Made by a program: the position numbers and the translations under genes. From NCBI GenBank assembly GCA_037444305.1, contig JBBIMP010000022.1, forward strand, positions 17,256 to 81,255: a stretch of DNA of 64,000 nt. Direction: 5' to 3'. This stretch comes from JBBIMP01 sp037444305. GTDB lineage: Bacteria > Acidobacteriota > UBA6911. Below are positions 1-8,800 of this stretch, piece after piece (the stretch's first letter is position 1; every line of letters begins with the position of its first letter). The notes beneath the pieces are model-generated. The model was not told the DNA's origin, made no database searches, and saw nothing but the letters and a program-made list of their open reading frames with translations.

Positions 1-2
1 GG

Positions 3-1760
3 ATCCACATCTCCGAGACGTGCGGGCATTGCCACACCAGCCTGGCAGAGCACTACGACCGATCGGCGCACGGCCGGGCGCTCGCGGCGGGCATCAAGGG
101 CGCGCCGGCGTGCATCGACTGCCACGGCGCGCACAACGTCGAAAAGGTCACGAGCAAGGAGTCCCGCATTTACAAGACCGAGGAGGCCAAGGTGTGCCTC
201 AGCTGCCACCTCGACGACCCGGAAGTCCGGAAAAGGGTGGCGTTTTCCGCAGGCTTCATTTCCGCTTACGGCAGCAGCGTTCACGGCGTGGCGCTGACCG
301 CGGGCAACGAGAAAGCGGCCACCTGCAGCGACTGCCACGGCGCGCACGACATGCAGCGCGGAACGCATCCCGACTCTCTGGTCAGCAAGTTGAACACGCC
401 CGCTACCTGCGCCAAGTGCCACGCGGAGGCCACGCGCATCTTCGAAGAGAGCATCCACGGGACTGCGCTGCGCGCCGGCATCAAGGACGCGCCCAATTGC
501 GTCGACTGCCACGGCGAGCACCAGATCTTCGGGCCCAGGGATCCGCGCTCCAGGGTGGCGGCCAAGAACGTCTCGGCCGAAGTCTGCGCCGCCTGCCACG
601 CTTCGGTCCGGCTCAACGAGCGCTACGGCCTGCCCAGCCAACGCTTTGAAACCTTTTCCGACAGCTACCACGGCCTGGCCGGCCGTGGCGGCGAAACGGA
701 AGTGGCCAACTGCGCCAGCTGCCACGGCTACCACGACATCAAGCCCTCCTCCGATCCCAGCTCCAGGGTGCACAAAGCCAACCTGGCCGAGACCTGCGGG
801 TCCTGTCACCCGGGCGCCGGGGAGAATTTCGCCGAGGGCTCGGTGCACGCGATCATAACGCCTGAGGGGGAAGCGGTGCTTTACTGGATCCAGGCGATCT
901 ACATAGGCATCATCATCGTCACCATCGGCGGCATGTTCCTGCACAACCTGCTCGATTTTCTCAAGAAGACGCGCCTCCGGCTGGCGGTTCGCCACGGGCT
1001 GGCTTCGACCAACCACTTCGGTTCGCGGCAGTACTTGCGCATGACGCTGAGCGAGCGGATTCAGCACGCGATCATGTTCACGAGCTTCATCCTGCTGGTC
1101 GTCACCGGCTTTATGCTCCGCTACCCGGAAGCCTGGTGGGTCGTGGCCTTCCGCAACCTGAGCGAGCAGGCCTTCGCCTGGAGAAGCCTGATCCACCGCA
1201 TCGCCGGTGTGGTCATGATCGCCGTGAGCCTTTACCACCTGTACTACCTGGCTTTCGTCCCCCGAGGACGCCGGCTGCTCCAGGACCTGCTGCCGAGGAT
1301 CCAGGACCTGCGCGATGCTCCCCAGTACATCCTGTACAACCTCGGGCTGACCAGGAAAAAGCCCAAGTTCGACCGCTTCGGCTACATCGAGAAGGCCGAG
1401 TACTGGGCCCTGGTCTGGGGAGTGATCATCATGGGCGCCACGGGAATCATCCTGTGGTTCGACAACTACTTCATGAACCTGCTCACCAAGCTCGGATGGG
1501 ATGTGGCCCGCACGATCCACTATTACGAGGCGTGGCTCGCGACCCTGGCCATCGTGGTCTGGCATTTCTACTTCGTCATGTTCAACCCGAACGTCTACCC
1601 CATGAACACCGCGTGGTGGACCGGGAAGTTGTCCGAAGAGGAAATGGCCGACGAACACGCCCTGGAACTGGAGCGGATCCACTCCCTGGAAATGCAGCAG
1701 GACCTCGCGGCGACGGAGGAGTTCAGAAACCTGGACAAGCCGGGCGAGCGCACCGCCTGA
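3..1760 (+). CDS. Multiheme cytochrome c fused to cytochrome b membrane domain (5' end outside window)
   Basis: The reading frame is open from base 3, so the gene begins upstream; the GTG at 192 is internal. The visible N-terminal part has nine CXXCH haem c sites (first at 21-35, 111-125, 195-209 and 324-338; the last is CGSCH), spaced as in periplasmic c-type cytochromes. From about base 865 there are five hydrophobic segments with histidines, like the diheme b subunit of formate dehydrogenase-gamma/NapC-linked quinol oxidoreductases, then a charged cytoplasmic tail. Inferred role: quinol oxidation or reduction at the membrane coupled to electron transfer through the haem c chain. The partner enzyme is not visible, since the upstream neighbours are cut off. 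The following gene is convergent. Confident on haem binding and membrane domain, not on the physiological acceptor. Confidence 0.88.
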   Translation: MHISETCGHCHTSLAEHYDRSAHGRALAAGIKGAPACIDCHGAHNVEKVTSKESRIYKTEEAKVCLSCHLDDPEVRKRVAFSAGFISAYGSSVHGVALTAGNEKAATCSDCHGAHDMQRGTHPDSLVSKLNTPATCAKCHAEATRIFEESIHGTALRAGIKDAPNCVDCHGEHQIFGPRDPRSRVAAKNVSAEVCAACHASVRLNERYGLPSQRFETFSDSYHGLAGRGGETEVANCASCHGYHDIKPSSDPSSRVHKANLAETCGSCHPGAGENFAEGSVHAIITPEGEAVLYWIQAIYIGIIIVTIGGMFLHNLLDFLKKTRLRLAVRHGLASTNHFGSRQYLRMTLSERIQHAIMFTSFILLVVTGFMLRYPEAWWVVAFRNLSEQAFAWRSLIHRIAGVVMIAVSLYHLYYLAFVPRGRRLLQDLLPRIQDLRDAPQYILYNLGLTRKKPKFDRFGYIEKAEYWALVWGVIIMGATGIILWFDNYFMNLLTKLGWDVARTIHYYEAWLATLAIVVWHFYFVMFNPNVYPMNTAWWTGKLSEEEMADEHALELERIHSLEMQQDLAATEEFRNLDKPGERTA

Positions 1761-1907
1761 TTGCAGGATCCCCTGCCGTTTGCACCTGCAGTATGCATGA
1801 ACGCCGTGAACGATCGGATCCGTGAATCGAGCCATGCCCGAACCGGTTCCGTACAGCAGGCTTCCGGGCCGCGGAATAACGCGGGCAGGGCTGGTGTCAC
1901 CCCTTTT

Positions 1908-2705
1908 TCAGTCGTAGACGGAGACCTTACTGAAGCTGAAAACCATCAGCGAGTCGACCGCACGGCCGTTGAGGCTGGCCGGCCTGCACCTCGCCGACGA
2001 AATCATGGCGTGGAAGTCGGAGAGCAGCGTGCGGTCGCGGGGATACTCCAGGACGCCCTGAATCTGGGCTGCCCCGTTCCGGTCCACGCGCGTGACCACC
2101 GAAAAACTGTCGTCCACCGGGGACTTCGAAACGCTTTCGCCGAAACTGAGCAGATAGAGGACATTGATCTGAGGATCCCGTAGCATGATCGGCTTTCTCT
2201 GGGCTTCGAGCGGTGTCATGCCGAGGTTGCGCAGTACGTTCAGGCCGAGTTCCAGCCTCAAGTCCCCGCCGGCCGCGGCAGCCTGAGGCAGCGCCTCGAT
2301 CCGGATCTGGTTCATGGCGAAAAAAACCGCCACGAACAGGATGAACGTGCAGGCGGTGCCCAGGAGCCGCGCCGCATACCAGAGCCGCTCCGTCGAGCGG
2401 ATCCTGGACCAGCGAAACTCCAGTTCGCGCCGCAGGGAAGCCGTCCAGGATTCCCTGGCGGCGATTCCGGCCCCGACCAGGTTCCGCAGGATTGGCGGCG
2501 CCTGCACTCTCTCCAGCGCCCCCAGTTCCCGGCGAAGCCGCTGCAGACGCGACAACTCCCCCTTGCAGCCTTCGCATCCCTCGAGATGCCGCGCTATGGC
2601 TGCGGCTGCCGTCCCGGGAAGCATCCCGTCGAGATATACTGAGAGTCCGGCCAATGCCCGTTCGCATCTCATGAGTTCACTCACCTCCCGGCCAGATCTG
2701 TTCAT
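1908..2705 (-). CDS. Anti-sigma factor with zf-HC2 domain, single membrane segment
   Basis: About 265 residues. The N-terminal region has the zinc-finger signature of anti-sigma factors (HLEGCEGC, a His-x3-Cys-x2-Cys), preceded by a short helix with another Cys. A single hydrophobic segment follows in the middle, then an extracytoplasmic C-terminal domain I do not recognise. The start is set by the ATG at 2705-2703, which overlaps the sigma factor stop (ATGA), showing translational coupling. Family knowledge: such proteins hold the ECF sigma factor at the membrane until a signal releases it. A longer reading from 2867 would run inside the sigma gene and is not supported. The signal sensed is unknown. 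Confidence 0.85.
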   Translation of the reverse strand: MNRSGREVSELMRCERALAGLSVYLDGMLPGTAAAAIARHLEGCEGCKGELSRLQRLRRELGALERVQAPPILRNLVGAGIAARESWTASLRRELEFRWSRIRSTERLWYAARLLGTACTFILFVAVFFAMNQIRIEALPQAAAAGGDLRLELGLNVLRNLGMTPLEAQRKPIMLRDPQINVLYLLSFGESVSKSPVDDSFSVVTRVDRNGAAQIQGVLEYPRDRTLLSDFHAMISSARCRPASLNGRAVDSLMVFSFSKVSVYD

Positions 2706-3328
2706 CCCAGCACTCCGTTCAGCCGGCGCTTCAGCCCTTCCCTGCCCCTGGCGATGCGCGATTTGACGGTGCCCAGCGATATCTCGAGGGTTTCGGCAAT
2801 CTCTTCGTAGCTCAATCCTTCGATATCCCTCATGACCACCGCGGCGCGCTGCGGGACGGGCAGGCAAAGAAGTGAGCGGGCAATTTCCCGGCGCTGTTCC
2901 CGCACCAGGAGCTGTTCTTCGGGGGACCGCCCCCGGGCGGGGAGCACGTCGAGCAGGTTCCGATCACCGTCCAGACGCAGGAGCCGATCGAGCGAAACCG
3001 TGCCCCGGCGCCGCATCCGGTTCCACCAGCGGCAGCGGTTGGCTGCGCGATTGACCGTGATGCGATATATCCAGGTTTTCAGAGAGGAATCCCCGCGAAA
3101 ACCGCCCAGCTTCTCGTAAACGGTGAGGAATACTTCCTGCGAGACCTCCAGCGCATCTTCGCGGTTTCCGAGGATCCGGAAGGCGAGGTTGAACACCATC
3201 TGTTCAAAACGCTGAAAAACCTCCTCGAACGAGGCCTCCGCCTCCGTAAGTGTCCCTTCGGCTGCCGGCGAGATTTCGCCGTTGTTATAGCCGGCGAGCG
3301 CCAGTTCGTCAGGAAAGATGGTGCTCAT
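2702..3328 (-). CDS. ECF-type RNA polymerase sigma factor (RpoE-like)
   Basis: About 208 residues with sigma-70 region 2 (FEQMVFNLAFRILGN, then EDALEVSQEVFLTVYEKL and TWIYRITVNRAANRCR) and region 4 (LPVPQRAAVVMRDIEGLSY followed by the helix-turn-helix EIAETLEISLGTVKSRIARG). There is no region 1 or 3, as in ECF factors. The start at 3328 is preferred over 3379 because GGAGGGG lies just upstream of it. It directs RNA polymerase to a stress or envelope regulon and is followed, with a 4-base overlap, by its zf-HC2 anti-sigma factor. It is probably autoregulated, but I cannot assign its promoter motif. Confidence 0.9.
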   Translation of the reverse strand: MSTIFPDELALAGYNNGEISPAAEGTLTEAEASFEEVFQRFEQMVFNLAFRILGNREDALEVSQEVFLTVYEKLGGFRGDSSLKTWIYRITVNRAANRCRWWNRMRRRGTVSLDRLLRLDGDRNLLDVLPARGRSPEEQLLVREQRREIARSLLCLPVPQRAAVVMRDIEGLSYEEIAETLEISLGTVKSRIARGREGLKRRLNGVLG

Positions 3329-3443
3329 GGCCCCTCCGTCCCCGCGGGATGGGGGCGCCGGCGCATGGTGCCCCCACACGCTACCGCTTAGACACCGCCG
3401 GCGAGGGAAAGTTTCATCTTCGCCGGAATGCTGCAGCGTGCGC

Positions 3444-3743
3444 TCAGGGCAATGCCAGGAGTTGGCTGAGTTCGGCAGCCGTTATCTGTTGAACCTTTTC
3501 CAGCCGCTGCGAGATCTGGAAAAGCCGTGCAAGTTTTTCGTCCTCGCCGCCCACCGAGGCCAGCAGAGCCTTCAGACGGCGGGAGATCTCCTCGGAGCCA
3601 ACGCCCCGCGGGGCTTTTTCGGCCAGCATCCGCTCCACGACATGCTCGACCAGTGTGGGCGAGAGATGCCGCACGCCCCCGTAGAGGGCAAGGGACGCGA
3701 CAGCGAGCAGGCACAAGATCGAGATTCGCCGCCTCAGATTCAT
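3444..3743 (-). CDS. Small anchored or exported protein, unknown function
   Basis: 99 residues. It begins with a positively charged stretch (MNLRRR) and a hydrophobic segment (ISILCLLAVASLALYGG), either a signal peptide or an N-terminal membrane anchor, followed by a soluble helical part rich in Lys, Glu and Leu (EEISRRLKALLASVGG, then KLARLFQISQRLEKVQQ). I do not recognise a family. It lies upstream of the ECF sigma gene on the same strand and might belong to its unit, but about 115 bases separate them. The Leu/Lys/Glu composition is protein-like, so I keep it as a probable gene. Confidence 0.5.
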   Translation of the reverse strand: MNLRRRISILCLLAVASLALYGGVRHLSPTLVEHVVERMLAEKAPRGVGSEEISRRLKALLASVGGEDEKLARLFQISQRLEKVQQITAAELSQLLALP

Positions 3744-3804
3744 ACCCTGGGCCTCATCTGCTTTTCAGTATATCAGAAACCCGGAAATGCTCCGCTAACG
3801 CCTG

Positions 3805-3813
3805 TGATATAAT
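3805..3813 (+). promoter_or_regulatory. Candidate extended -10 promoter for the RDD gene
   Basis: TGATATAAT contains a perfect TATAAT at 3808-3813 preceded by the TGn extended -10 element. No good TTGACA box is visible 17 bases upstream, as expected if the extended -10 compensates. It lies about 90 bases before the RDD protein start. Prediction from sequence only. Confidence 0.4.
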
Positions 3814-3901
3814 TCCCGCCGCCGCGCCGGAGGCTGCCCCCGGATACAATCAGCATCCAGGCAGCCAGACGGGCGCGGCTTGCTGACGCTTCCCGGTCCA
3901 A

Positions 3902-4975
3902 ATGGATGGCTTGATGAAGTCCTGCCCCCAATGCGACAGTTCGGAGTTCGACAGCGCCGGCATCTGCCTTGTCTGCGGCTACCGCACACCCCAGGAACCG
4001 CCCGGACCGCCCTCCCAGCACCGCGGGGCCGAGGTGACCGTCCAGGGCATGATCGAAATGGACAGCCCCGGGAAAACAGAAGACGAGGATCAATTCCATG
4101 AGCAGCCGGCCTGGCGGCAGGAATTGTCCCGCCGGCTCCACGAGATCAAACAGAAGCGCGACTCCGAAGGCTCGCCCCACACCACGGCACCGCTCCCGTT
4201 CGTGTCGCCGGCTTGCTCGGACCCGGCGCGGGAGCGGGATGCCACGACGGGCGCGCCCATCCGCATCCCGAGGAAGACGCAGCCCCGGGCCGCTGCACCC
4301 AAGGCAGCCCAGCCGCCTCCCGCGGCGGCACCCAGGGAAGAGCCCGAGGTCCCGGTGCGCCCTGTCGCTCCAATGCCCGAAGCCCATGAGCCCGAATCCG
4401 TTAAAGCGGAAACCGCGTCGCCGGCGCAGGACACGCCGGAAACCCGGTCTCTGCAGGAGCTGATCGACAACATGGTCTCGAGAATGCCGGACCACGAGAG
4501 ACAGGAGCCGGATACGCGGGACATCCTGCTGGGGCCGGAACCTGCGCCGGAGGTCCCGGTCGACAGGCTGATCCTGCTGTCCCGCACATTCTCCGGCTTG
4601 GTGGACCTGCTGGTCGTGATCATCTCGGCCAGCGCCATCATCTTCGCGGTCGACATTTTCGAAGGGATCGAGATCTTCGACACGGTCTCCTTCTTCCACT
4701 ACCTGGCCCTTCTGGCCGCCACCTTTTTCGTCTACTCGGTTTTTTTCCTCGGAACCGGCAATCAGACCATCGGGATGATGATCACCGAACTCAAGCTATA
4801 CGGCATCAGGTCTGCCAGGCCGGGGCTGGTCCAGGTCCTCGCCCGCAGCGCAGCCTATCTGGCGGGCACGGTCTGCGGAGGACTCGGTCTGATCTGGGGC
4901 CTCTTCGACAGGCGGGCCATGTGCCTGCACGACCGTCTCTCCGGCACGCGTGTGGAGCGCCTGCCCTACATCTGA
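3902..4975 (+). CDS. RDD family membrane protein with N-terminal zinc ribbon
   Basis: 357 residues (or 353 from the ATG at 3914). A zinc ribbon opens the protein (CPQC at residues 8-11 and CLVC at 22-25), followed by about 190 residues of low-complexity Pro/Ala/Glu-rich linker. The C-terminal RDD domain (from about residue 220) has a RTFSGLVDLLVV helix, two further membrane segments, and a GNQTIGMMITELKLYG motif typical of RDD proteins. RDD proteins are poorly understood; some act in ion or solute transport. The zinc ribbon plus long linker suggests a cytoplasmic recognition module attached to the membrane domain. It stands alone in transcriptional direction before the nuo genes, about 200 bases away. 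Confidence 0.8.
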   Translation: MDGLMKSCPQCDSSEFDSAGICLVCGYRTPQEPPGPPSQHRGAEVTVQGMIEMDSPGKTEDEDQFHEQPAWRQELSRRLHEIKQKRDSEGSPHTTAPLPFVSPACSDPARERDATTGAPIRIPRKTQPRAAAPKAAQPPPAAAPREEPEVPVRPVAPMPEAHEPESVKAETASPAQDTPETRSLQELIDNMVSRMPDHERQEPDTRDILLGPEPAPEVPVDRLILLSRTFSGLVDLLVVIISASAIIFAVDIFEGIEIFDTVSFFHYLALLAATFFVYSVFFLGTGNQTIGMMITELKLYGIRSARPGLVQVLARSAAYLAGTVCGGLGLIWGLFDRRAMCLHDRLSGTRVERLPYI

Positions 4976-5182
4976 AGCCGCCTATCATAGAGCTGCGCAG
5001 AACCGCGGTCAACCGGCGCAACCCCTTTGTCCCGAGACGATACCACCCGCTAAACTATTGTCTATCATACTCTTACACATCTAGCACCGGAAGCCTGACA
5101 CCTCTTTTTGAATTGATTTTCATCGGGTCAAAGTGTACATTGCTCGTTCAACATCCCCGGACACGAGGCACGAAGTCAGGCT

Positions 5183-5536
5183 ATGCAGCCATTTGTCCCG
5201 ATTCTGGTCATGGCGGTTCTGGTGGGAACCATAGCCGGTTCCTTCATTGTCTTCTCCGCCCTGCTGGGACCGAAGAAACGGTCTGCGGTCAAAGACCTGC
5301 CCTTCGAGTGCGGTTTTCCGTCGGAGGGCATGCGCGGCCAGCATGCGCCCGTGCGCTTCTACCTGATGGCGCTGCTCTTCATCCTGTTCGACGTCGAACT
5401 CGCGTTCCTTTTCCCCTGGGCGGTGGTCTATCGGGAACTGGGAATGTTCGGCTTCATCGAGATGCTGGTGTTCTTCGTGGTGGTGGGAGCGGGCTTCGTT
5501 TACGCGTGGAAGGTGGGCGCACTGGAATGGGAATAG
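5183..5536 (+). CDS. nuoA: NADH-quinone oxidoreductase subunit A
   Basis: 117 residues, the usual length for NuoA. Three membrane helices are visible: PFVPILVMAVLVGTIAGSFI, the FYLMALLFILFDVELAFLFPW helix region, and EMLVFFVVVGAGFVYAW. The conserved loop KDLPFECGFP carries the Cys-containing ECG motif typical of the quinone-site loop, and FDVELAFLFPW is the family signature. NuoA sits in the membrane arm next to NuoH and NuoJ/K. It overlaps nuoC by 10 bases. In most genomes nuoB would follow; here nuoC comes directly after. Confidence 0.95.
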   Translation: MQPFVPILVMAVLVGTIAGSFIVFSALLGPKKRSAVKDLPFECGFPSEGMRGQHAPVRFYLMALLFILFDVELAFLFPWAVVYRELGMFGFIEMLVFFVVVGAGFVYAWKVGALEWE

Positions 5537-6039
5537 ACGGCATGAGCGAAGATTCCGCGAAGGAAGTGCTCCCCCTCGACCTGTTGAAGGAACGATTTCC
5601 AGAGGAAGTTCTCGAGGCTTCGCGCCCGCTGGGTGACGAGACCGCCATCATCAGGCCCCAGGGCCTCCCTGTCGTGATGCAATTCCTGCGCAGCGACGAA
5701 CGGCTCCGGTTTGACGTCCTAGTGGACATCACTGCCGTGGATTACCTTGGCAGAGCTCCGCGCTTCGAGGTCGTCTACCTCCTCCTCTCGTTGGAAAAAA
5801 ACCGGCGCCTGCGGATTAAGGTGCGCGTGGATGAGGCGGAGCCCTCGGTGGCTTCTGTGACCGGGATCTGGGCGAGCGCCGACTGGCTCGAACGGGAGGT
5901 GTGGGACATGTTCGGCATCCGGTTCGAAGGGCACCCGGATCTCAGACGCATTCTCCTGTACGAGGAGTTCGAGGGGCACCCGCTGCGGAAGGACTACCCC
6001 ATCCAGAGGCGCCAGCCGCGGATCGGGCCGAAGAACTGA
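5527..6039 (+). CDS. nuoC: NADH-quinone oxidoreductase subunit C (30 kDa subunit)
   Basis: 170 residues from the ATG at 5527, which is preceded by AAGGTGG; an alternative ATG is at 5542. The signature of the 30-kDa subunit is present: ERREVWDMFGIRFEGHPDLRRILL-type sequence (seen as LEREVWDMFGIRFEGHPDL) followed by FEGHPLRKDYP. The N-terminal part has the usual VTAVDYL strand. It is a stand-alone NuoC, not a NuoCD fusion, so NuoD must be encoded elsewhere. NuoC is part of the peripheral arm close to the quinone site. It overlaps nuoA and is 7 bases from nuoG, so the genes form one operon. Confidence 0.94.
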   Translation: MGIDGMSEDSAKEVLPLDLLKERFPEEVLEASRPLGDETAIIRPQGLPVVMQFLRSDERLRFDVLVDITAVDYLGRAPRFEVVYLLLSLEKNRRLRIKVRVDEAEPSVASVTGIWASADWLEREVWDMFGIRFEGHPDLRRILLYEEFEGHPLRKDYPIQRRQPRIGPKN

Positions 6040-6046
6040 GGTTGTC

Positions 6047-7666
6047 GTGTCGGAAACACAACTGGTCACACTTACCATCGACGAACAGACCGTCCAGGTC
6101 CCGAAAGGGACCACCCTCCTCAGGGCCGCCAAGTCGGCGGGAATAGACATTCCTTATTACTGCTACCACCCCGGGCTCTCCGTCGTCGGCAGCTGCCGTA
6201 TGTGCCTCGTGGAGGTGGAAAAGATTCCCAAGCTCCAGGCCTCGTGCGCCACGCCGGTGGCCGAAGGCATGGTCGTCCGGACACAGACCCCGGAAACGCT
6301 GAAAAACCGCCGGATGGTCCTCGAGTTCCTGCTGCTCAATCACCCCCTGGACTGCCCCGTGTGCGACCAGGCCGGCGAGTGCGAGCTGCAGAATTACTAC
6401 ATGGACCACGGAGCCTACGATCCCCGGTTCAACGAAAACAAGAAGAAGCGCAAGAAGGCCTTCCCGATCGGCCCGCGCGTCATTCTGGACCAGGAGCGCT
6501 GCATTCTCTGCACGCGGTGCGTGCGTTTCACACGGGAGATCTCGAAGACCGGCGAACTCTGCGTTCATGACCGGGGCCATCTGAGCGAGATCGACATCTT
6601 CCCCGGGGCCGAGCTCAACAACCCTTACTCGGGCAATGTCGTGGACATCTGCCCCGTGGGCGCCCTGACAGATCGCGACTTCCGCTTCCAGTGCCGTGTT
6701 TGGTTTCTGGGCAGCACGTCATCCATCTGCCCCGGCTGCAGCCGCGGCTGCAATATTTCCATCCACTTCAACGAGAGGTTCAATCCCCGCTACCACTCCA
6801 AGCGCGTCCACCGGTTGAAGCCGCGCTACAACCCGGACGTCAACGGCCACTGGATGTGCGACGAAGGGCGTTACGCTTACGGCGCCATAGATGCGGCGAG
6901 TCGCCTGAAAGAACCGTCGGAGCGGGCGGCAGACGGCCGGCAGGCCATCTCCTGGGATGACGCGATCCGCAGGACTGCGGCCGCTCTCCGCCGGACCCTG
7001 GAGCAGCACGGTCCGGAGGGAGCCGCCCTGGTCGCCTCACCCGCAATGACCAACGAGGAGCTCTACGGCCTGCGCCTGCTATTCCGGGAAGGGCTGAAGC
7101 TGCAGCATATCGGTTTTCGCGTGGGTCCGCGGGACCCGGTCTTATCGGACGATTTCCTGATCACCGCCGACAAACATCCCAACACGCGGGGGGCGGAAGC
7201 CATGGGGCTCGAATTGACGGGCGTGGAGGACCTGCTGCAGCTCTGCGCGCGCGGGAGGATCCGTTTCCTTTTCGTCTGCCACCACGACCTGATGCGCGGT
7301 TACGACTCGGACCGCGTGCGCGAAGCCCTCGCCGCGGTGGAATTCGTCGCGTTCATGGGCTCTCACGCTCAGCCGACAGCGGACCTGGCGCACGTCCAGC
7401 TGCCGGCGGCGGTGTATGCCGAGAAAGAGGGCAGCTTCACCAACCTCGAGGGACGCGTCCAGAAGATCCACGCGGCCGTGCCGACGCTCGGGGAGTCCAT
7501 GGCGGAACTCGAAATTCTCGGGAGGCTTGCCGCCGCCTTGGACATCGACTTTCCCAGGACCGCCACCGCGCAGGTCTTCGAGGAGATCGGGCGACACGTC
7601 GAGTCCTTTGCGGGCATGACCTACGAGACACTGGGCGAATCGGGCCAACTGCTGAATCAGGGATGA
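6047..7666 (+). CDS. nuoG: NADH-quinone oxidoreductase subunit G (75 kDa iron-sulfur subunit)
   Basis: 539 residues from a GTG start with GAGGTT upstream. Visible ligands: a plant-type [2Fe-2S] cluster (C39, C50, C53, C67), the His-Cys3 N5 site (H99, C103, C106, C112), two ferredoxin-like sites beginning CILCTRC, and an N7-type site (CPGCSRGC plus a later Cys near HWMCDEG). The molybdopterin-oxidoreductase-like C-terminal part is short, so the protein is much smaller than the 780-910 residues of well-studied NuoG. It carries electrons from NuoF/NuoE towards NuoI and NuoB. Neither nuoE/F nor nuoI is next to it; NuoE/F-like proteins occur 7 kb downstream in a formate dehydrogenase operon. Confidence 0.93.
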   Translation: MSETQLVTLTIDEQTVQVPKGTTLLRAAKSAGIDIPYYCYHPGLSVVGSCRMCLVEVEKIPKLQASCATPVAEGMVVRTQTPETLKNRRMVLEFLLLNHPLDCPVCDQAGECELQNYYMDHGAYDPRFNENKKKRKKAFPIGPRVILDQERCILCTRCVRFTREISKTGELCVHDRGHLSEIDIFPGAELNNPYSGNVVDICPVGALTDRDFRFQCRVWFLGSTSSICPGCSRGCNISIHFNERFNPRYHSKRVHRLKPRYNPDVNGHWMCDEGRYAYGAIDAASRLKEPSERAADGRQAISWDDAIRRTAAALRRTLEQHGPEGAALVASPAMTNEELYGLRLLFREGLKLQHIGFRVGPRDPVLSDDFLITADKHPNTRGAEAMGLELTGVEDLLQLCARGRIRFLFVCHHDLMRGYDSDRVREALAAVEFVAFMGSHAQPTADLAHVQLPAAVYAEKEGSFTNLEGRVQKIHAAVPTLGESMAELEILGRLAAALDIDFPRTATAQVFEEIGRHVESFAGMTYETLGESGQLLNQG

Positions 7667-7672
7667 GGAACC

Positions 7673-8752
7673 ATGTGGGTTGATGTGCTGATCGTCGCCG
7701 TCAAAGCCGTGATCTTCGTCAGCGGCGTGCTGATGCTTACCTCCGTTCTGACCTGGATGGAGCGCAAGCAGTCGGCCGTCATGCAGGACCGCATCGGCGC
7801 CAACCGCGCCTCCATCCTGGGAGTGCGCGCCATAGGCCTGCCCCACATCTTCGCGGATGCCCTCAAGATGTTTTTCAAGGAGGATTTCGTTCCGCCGGGC
7901 GGCGACCGCCTCCTGCACACGGCCGCGCCGCTGATCGCGCTCTTTTTCGCCCTGATGACCTTTGCCGCGATCCCCTTTGGGAACACGCTGGAGATTGCCG
8001 GCCGGACCATAGAACTGCAGATTCTGCCGCTGAACGTGGGTCTCCTCTTCATCTTCGCCATGATGTCGATGGCCATATACGGGACTTTTCTGGCGGGCTT
8101 TTCGTCGAACAACAAGTATGCCTTCCTGGGCGGGCTGCGCGCTTCGAGCCAGATGATCAGTTACGAAATAACGATGGGAGCGACGCTCGTGGGCCTCCTG
8201 ATGGTTTTCGGCACTCTGGACCTGATGGAGATCAACCGCGGCCAGGGAGAGTTGCTCTGGGGCTGGCTCCCCAAGTGGGGCATCTTCGTACAGCCGGTCG
8301 GGTTCGTCCTGTTCCTGGTCGCGGGCTTCGCCGAGACCAAACGCGTTCCCTTCGACCTCCCCGAGGGCGAGTCGGAGATCATCGGCTACTTCACCGAGTA
8401 CAGCAGCATGAAGTTCGGCGCCTTCTTCATGGCCGACTTCGTGGAGACCGTCCTCATCGCTTCGCTGATCGCCACGCTGTTCTTCGGCGGCTGGCAGGTG
8501 CCCTACCTGCAGCAGGACGGCTTCGTGCTCCCGGGAGGAACCTCGCTCAGCCTGCCGTCCATCGCAGTCACGCTGCTGCAGGTCGCCGCCTACGCCTTCA
8601 AGGTCTTCTTCTTCTGCTGGTTCCTCCTGCTCATCCGCTGGACGCTGCCGAGGTTCCGCTACGACCAGCTGATGCACCTCGGGTGGAAGATCCTGCTGCC
8701 GATCTCGGTCCTCAACATCTTCGCGACCGGGTTCGTCCTCCTGCTGCTATAG
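7673..8752 (+). CDS. nuoH: NADH-quinone oxidoreductase subunit H
   Basis: 359 residues with eight or more hydrophobic helices. NuoH signatures are clear: RKQSAVMQDRIGANRAS near the N-terminus, AETKRVPFDLPEGESEIIGY in the long cytoplasmic loop, and FTEYSSMKFGAFFMADF after it. The acidic loop residues that form part of the quinone chamber are present. GAGGAACC precedes the ATG. It is the last gene of this short nuo cluster; the next gene is convergent. The proton-pumping subunits L, M and N and the small subunits J and K are absent from the window. Confidence 0.95.
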   Translation: MWVDVLIVAVKAVIFVSGVLMLTSVLTWMERKQSAVMQDRIGANRASILGVRAIGLPHIFADALKMFFKEDFVPPGGDRLLHTAAPLIALFFALMTFAAIPFGNTLEIAGRTIELQILPLNVGLLFIFAMMSMAIYGTFLAGFSSNNKYAFLGGLRASSQMISYEITMGATLVGLLMVFGTLDLMEINRGQGELLWGWLPKWGIFVQPVGFVLFLVAGFAETKRVPFDLPEGESEIIGYFTEYSSMKFGAFFMADFVETVLIASLIATLFFGGWQVPYLQQDGFVLPGGTSLSLPSIAVTLLQVAAYAFKVFFFCWFLLLIRWTLPRFRYDQLMHLGWKILLPISVLNIFATGFVLLLL

Positions 8753-8800
8753 CCCGGAGCCCTGTGTTTGTGGGCGGTATCTTCCGAGAGCGGCATCCGC

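Noticed and set aside
192..1760. GTG at 192 as the start of the cytochrome gene
   Set aside because: The frame carries two further CXXCH sites upstream, so the gene extends beyond the window.
7142..8677. Long open frame antisense to nuoG/nuoH
   Set aside because: Composition is Gln/His/Arg/Glu-rich low-complexity typical of antisense of GC-rich genes; the forward strand carries clear Nuo motifs.
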